Shown piece by piece: positions 61,570 through 64,000 of a stretch of DNA of 64,000 nt. The notes below the pieces were generated by a model. The model was not told where the DNA came from. It was given only the letters and a program-made list of their open reading frames with translations, and made no database searches. The first letter of the stretch is position 1, and every line of letters starts with the position of its first letter. The position numbers and the translations under genes were made by a program. The stretch spans positions 20,677 through 84,676 of the forward strand of contig JAEUKI010000043.1 of NCBI GenBank assembly GCA_016793325.1, given 5' to 3'. Source of the DNA: Myxococcales bacterium (GTDB lineage Bacteria > Myxococcota_A > Polyangia > Polyangiales > Ga0077539).

Positions 61570-63780
61570 TCACCGCGAAAGCGCGCGCAACCGCAGATCG
61601 TCCGTGAACACAGCGCTCGCGGGCACCGGCGCGCCGTCGACCGAGAGCTCGATCCACGCGCTGTTCGCCAGCCCAGCGATCGCCTCGCGGATCTCGTCCT
61701 CGTCGTGCTCTCGCGCCCTTCGCACGAGCGCGCCCAGCGTGAGCCCGTCGCTCCCTGCCGCGCGCAAGATCGCCCACGCCTCGCGCTCGGCGTCCCCTTC
61801 GGGCTGCGCCGTCACGCGCTTTCGCCCGGGAATCACCGCGGATCTCCCGTCGTCCGCCCGGTTGCGAAGCATCGACTCGCTCCCTTGCCCGAGCGCGCCG
61901 TTTGATTTCGTGGGACGCACCGAGGGAGCGCCCTCGTTGTGCGCGCTCACCGCGAGGGGCCCCTTCGCTCCCGGCGCCGGTGCGGCTGGTGCCGTCGCCG
62001 CCCTCGCGGGAGGGTCGCCGAGCAGCGACGGAACTTCGTCGACGATCAACGCGCTCGGAAGCGGACGCCGAGCGCTCCACCCCGCGAGCATTCGCTGGCT
62101 CCCTCCGTCGAGCCCGCCACCGAAGCTCGCCGCGGCGTCCACCGCGTCGATCGCCGTCCGAAGCTCTTGCTCCGAGCGCGCCGAGGCGAGCTGCACTCCC
62201 GCCGCACGCAGCGAAGCGGGGTCGCAGTACCGCGGGACCGCCAGCTCGAGGACGTCTTGCACCGTGTGCGAGTCCGCTCCGCGGGACGCCGCGAGCATCG
62301 CGCGCTGCCAACGAACCACCGTCGATCGCAAGAGCGCGAACAACGCGAAGCCATCCCAGCCCGCGGCCGTCGCGAGAAACAACATCGGGTCGTCCGTCGA
62401 CGCGTTGGCGACGAGCCGCCCCTCGAGCACGGGTTCGCTCTTGTCGACCCACACCCTCGGCCACGCCTTTCGCGAGCGCTTGATGTCCGACGACCGTGCG
62501 CTCGAGGCCGCGATCGTCGCGATCGTCGGCTCGACCGAGAGCGCGAGGAGCAACCGGCGATCGAGCGCGTCCACGCCGTACGGGTGGTGCGCCCACGACT
62601 CGCTGAACTCGCCCGACATTCGTGACCGACGCTGCGCGACGAGCGCGAGGGTCCTCGGGCGTTCGAGCGCGCTGCGCAGACGAGGCTCGATCAACGGGCG
62701 CGCTGTCGAGAAGTCGCAGTCCCACTCGGCCCTCGCGGGCTCTCCCGCAGGGCTCGTGGCCAACGCGACGTCGATCAGCGCTCCGACCGAGTCTCCGACG
62801 CGCGCGGTGCGCACGATCGGCGCGAGCGACTCGTTCGGCCCGTACGCCGATCCATCGCTGAACACGAACGTCTTCGCGTCGGGAGGCCGCGCGACGGTCC
62901 CCACGTCCGCGTCGAGCACAACGACGCGACGCAGATCCGCGGACGTGAACACTTCGCCAGTCTCGAGCCACAGCCCCAGCCTCGCGAGCGCGACCGATGT
63001 CGGACTCGCGTCCGTGCCCCGGAGCCGCTCACGGACGAAGCCACGCAGCGCCGCGTCGACGAGCGAAGCCTCGCGCGGGCGCGACGCGAGCTCGCGGCGG
63101 AGGACGCGAAGCGCCGCGAGGAGAAACGTTCCCGAGCGACATCGCGGGTCGAAGATGAAGTACGAAGCGCGCTCGCCGGTGCTCGACTCTTCGCGGAGCG
63201 CGGCGCCGAAGGTCGCGTCGACGACGTGTTCTGCAGCGGCGTCCGTGGACGCGGTCGGGTCGTTTTTTCGCGCGATTCGCACGAAGCCATGACGCGCTCC
63301 GACTTGGATCGGCGCGTAGATCAGTCGCATGATCGCGCGATGAAACGCGCGAGGCGCGAGCGTGCACCATCGTCCGATGTCGTATTCGAAGAGCTCGAAG
63401 GCGACCGATCGGAGCACCTCGCTGTCGAGTCCGTTGAAGCGCGCGAGCTCGTCGCGCGTGAGCAAGATCTCGCTCATCGACGCGCGGGCATCGCTCGAGC
63501 CCATCGCTACTCCATCGTAGAACGCAGCGAGCGCTGCATCGACGCTCGTGACGGCGTCGCCACCGCTTCGAGCAGCGAGCGCAAACGAGCACGCGAGCCG
63601 CTGAAACATCGACCCGAGCTCTGTGTTCGAGAGCCGTCGACCGTACTCATCGAACATCGGTCGCGCGTCCGGGTGCGCTCCGAGAAGACGCCGCCCCGCG
63701 ACCTCTGCGGCGCTCGCGAGCCAACCGAACGCGGTCCGCGCTGTTGCCTCGAGCTGCTCTGCGTCACGCTCGTCGCTCAT
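61570..63780 (-). CDS. Degenerate N6-adenine DNA methyltransferase-like protein with C-terminal winged-helix-like domain
   Basis: 736 residues from ATG 63780. The arrangement follows N6-methyltransferase/specificity fusions (type IIG or PglX-like): helical N-terminus (~1-130); FIFDPRCRSGTFLLAALRVL at ~207, matching motif I (DPACGSG) but with Arg in place of Ala and Gly; then LRGTDASPTSVALARLGLWL, the D-x-P-x-AV-x-LA motif. No NPPY/NPPF motif IV can be found. The C-terminal part (WDGFALFALLRSTVVRWQRA; VQDVLELAVPRYCDPASLRA) resembles a TaqI-like target-recognition domain. The last ~70 residues form a small helical domain shared with the upstream gene. It probably binds DNA without methylating it. 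The start overlaps the upstream stop (ATGA). Confidence 0.7.
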   Translation of the reverse strand: MSDERDAEQLEATARTAFGWLASAAEVAGRRLLGAHPDARPMFDEYGRRLSNTELGSMFQRLACSFALAARSGGDAVTSVDAALAAFYDGVAMGSSDARASMSEILLTRDELARFNGLDSEVLRSVAFELFEYDIGRWCTLAPRAFHRAIMRLIYAPIQVGARHGFVRIARKNDPTASTDAAAEHVVDATFGAALREESSTGERASYFIFDPRCRSGTFLLAALRVLRRELASRPREASLVDAALRGFVRERLRGTDASPTSVALARLGLWLETGEVFTSADLRRVVVLDADVGTVARPPDAKTFVFSDGSAYGPNESLAPIVRTARVGDSVGALIDVALATSPAGEPARAEWDCDFSTARPLIEPRLRSALERPRTLALVAQRRSRMSGEFSESWAHHPYGVDALDRRLLLALSVEPTIATIAASSARSSDIKRSRKAWPRVWVDKSEPVLEGRLVANASTDDPMLFLATAAGWDGFALFALLRSTVVRWQRAMLAASRGADSHTVQDVLELAVPRYCDPASLRAAGVQLASARSEQELRTAIDAVDAAASFGGGLDGGSQRMLAGWSARRPLPSALIVDEVPSLLGDPPARAATAPAAPAPGAKGPLAVSAHNEGAPSVRPTKSNGALGQGSESMLRNRADDGRSAVIPGRKRVTAQPEGDAEREAWAILRAAGSDGLTLGALVRRAREHDEDEIREAIAGLANSAWIELSVDGAPVPASAVFTDDLRLRALSR
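61678..61787. repeat. 110-bp segment duplicated at 63891-64000 (copy A)
   Basis: 108 of 110 bases match 63891-64000, same orientation. Both differences are silent in the shared reading frame. The repeat codes for the C-terminal domain of the methyltransferase-like protein and of its upstream partner. The high identity implies recent duplication or gene conversion. Confidence 0.9.
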
Positions 63781-64000
63781 CGGGACTCCTCGTCGGACGG
63801 CTTCTCGTTCGCGCTGGGAAACACCGCGCGCAGCACGCTCGCGTCTCCCTCGCCCTCGCACACGATCCACGCCGCCGCGATCAGCCCGGCGATCGCCTCG
63901 CGGATCTCGTCCTCGTCGTGCTCTCGCGCTCTTCGCACGAGCGCGCCCAGCGTGAGCCCGTCGCTCCCTGCCGCGCGCAGGATCGCCCACGCCTCGCGCT
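63777..64000 (-). CDS. Partial gene; C-terminal domain shared with the methyltransferase-like neighbour
   Basis: Only the last 74 codons lie in the window. Translated from the minus strand, the end reads DEIREAIAGLIAAAWIVCEG and continues to VLRAVFPSANEKPSDEESR. Upstream it contains REAWAILRAAGSDGLTLGAL and VRRAREHDED, identical to the neighbour's C-terminal domain. The fold looks like a small winged helix (AILRAAGSDGLTLGALVRRA as the helix-turn-helix). The stop overlaps the methyltransferase-like start, so the two are coupled, and this gene is upstream. The remainder and its function lie outside the window. Confidence 0.75.
   Translation of the reverse strand, partial: REAWAILRAAGSDGLTLGALVRRAREHDEDEIREAIAGLIAAAWIVCEGEGDASVLRAVFPSANEKPSDEESR
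63891..64000. repeat. 110-bp segment duplicated at 61678-61787 (copy B, cut by the window end)
   Basis: Matches 61678-61787 at 108/110 positions and runs to the last base, so the true repeat may be longer. It encodes the C-terminal domain of the partial gene. Confidence 0.9.

Overview
The window is very GC-rich and densely coding. It carries eukaryote-like Ser/Thr kinases, many lipoproteins with Asp/Ala-rich linkers, STIG1-like Cys-rich repeats and lineage-restricted unknown proteins. This profile fits a Myxococcota chromosome, probably Polyangiales or Sandaracinaceae-like. That is inferred from content, since no marker gene such as rRNA is present. I saw no tRNA, rRNA, CRISPR array, IS transposase, integrase or prophage.

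Layout. 1-14 kb: a tandem cyclic-nucleotide-binding protein, two Cys-rich surface lipoproteins, unknown proteins, a transmembrane Ser/Thr kinase, and a minus-strand group (giant kinase with a long helical N-terminus, lipoprotein, unknown). 14-23.6 kb: acetyltransferase, a 193-bp fold-back repeat, citrate synthase, a lipoprotein/di-haem cytochrome pair, APH-like kinase, methyltransferase, MsrB and polysaccharide deacetylase. 23.6-33.8 kb: a coupled ECF sigma factor / single-span protein / outer-membrane protein operon, short-chain fatty-acid transporter with proline iminopeptidase, DTW-domain tRNA enzyme, zinc-ribbon membrane protein and cytochrome bd oxidase. 33.8-47.4 kb: divergent LysR and HDAC-family genes, CoA-binding protein, GST, metallophosphoesterase, glycogen phosphorylase, AraC regulator, an RCK/TrkA membrane protein and a DUF4139 lipoprotein. 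Two copies of a structured 79-bp repeat lie at 33.8 and 46.2 kb.

48.1-60.0 kb is a compact heavy-metal resistance module: a BlaI/CopY-family repressor, an M56/M48-like membrane metallopeptidase, an RND efflux trio of CzcCBA type and two different P1B-type ATPases. Genes overlap or nearly abut throughout. A perfect 23-bp palindrome overlaps the predicted promoter of the repressor gene, and a second site with the same half-site and spacing lies at the start of the efflux genes. I infer a metal-responsive, protease-relieved repression circuit in which the ATPases move divalent metal from cytosol to periplasm and the RND pump expels it across the outer membrane.

60.4-64.0 kb: a lipoprotein alpha/beta hydrolase, then a two-gene set running off the window. 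The complete gene looks like an N6-adenine DNA methyltransferase with specificity domain whose SAM loop is damaged and whose NPPY motif I cannot find. It shares a nearly identical C-terminal domain with its upstream neighbour. This pair and the metal circuit are the best candidates for something not previously described.
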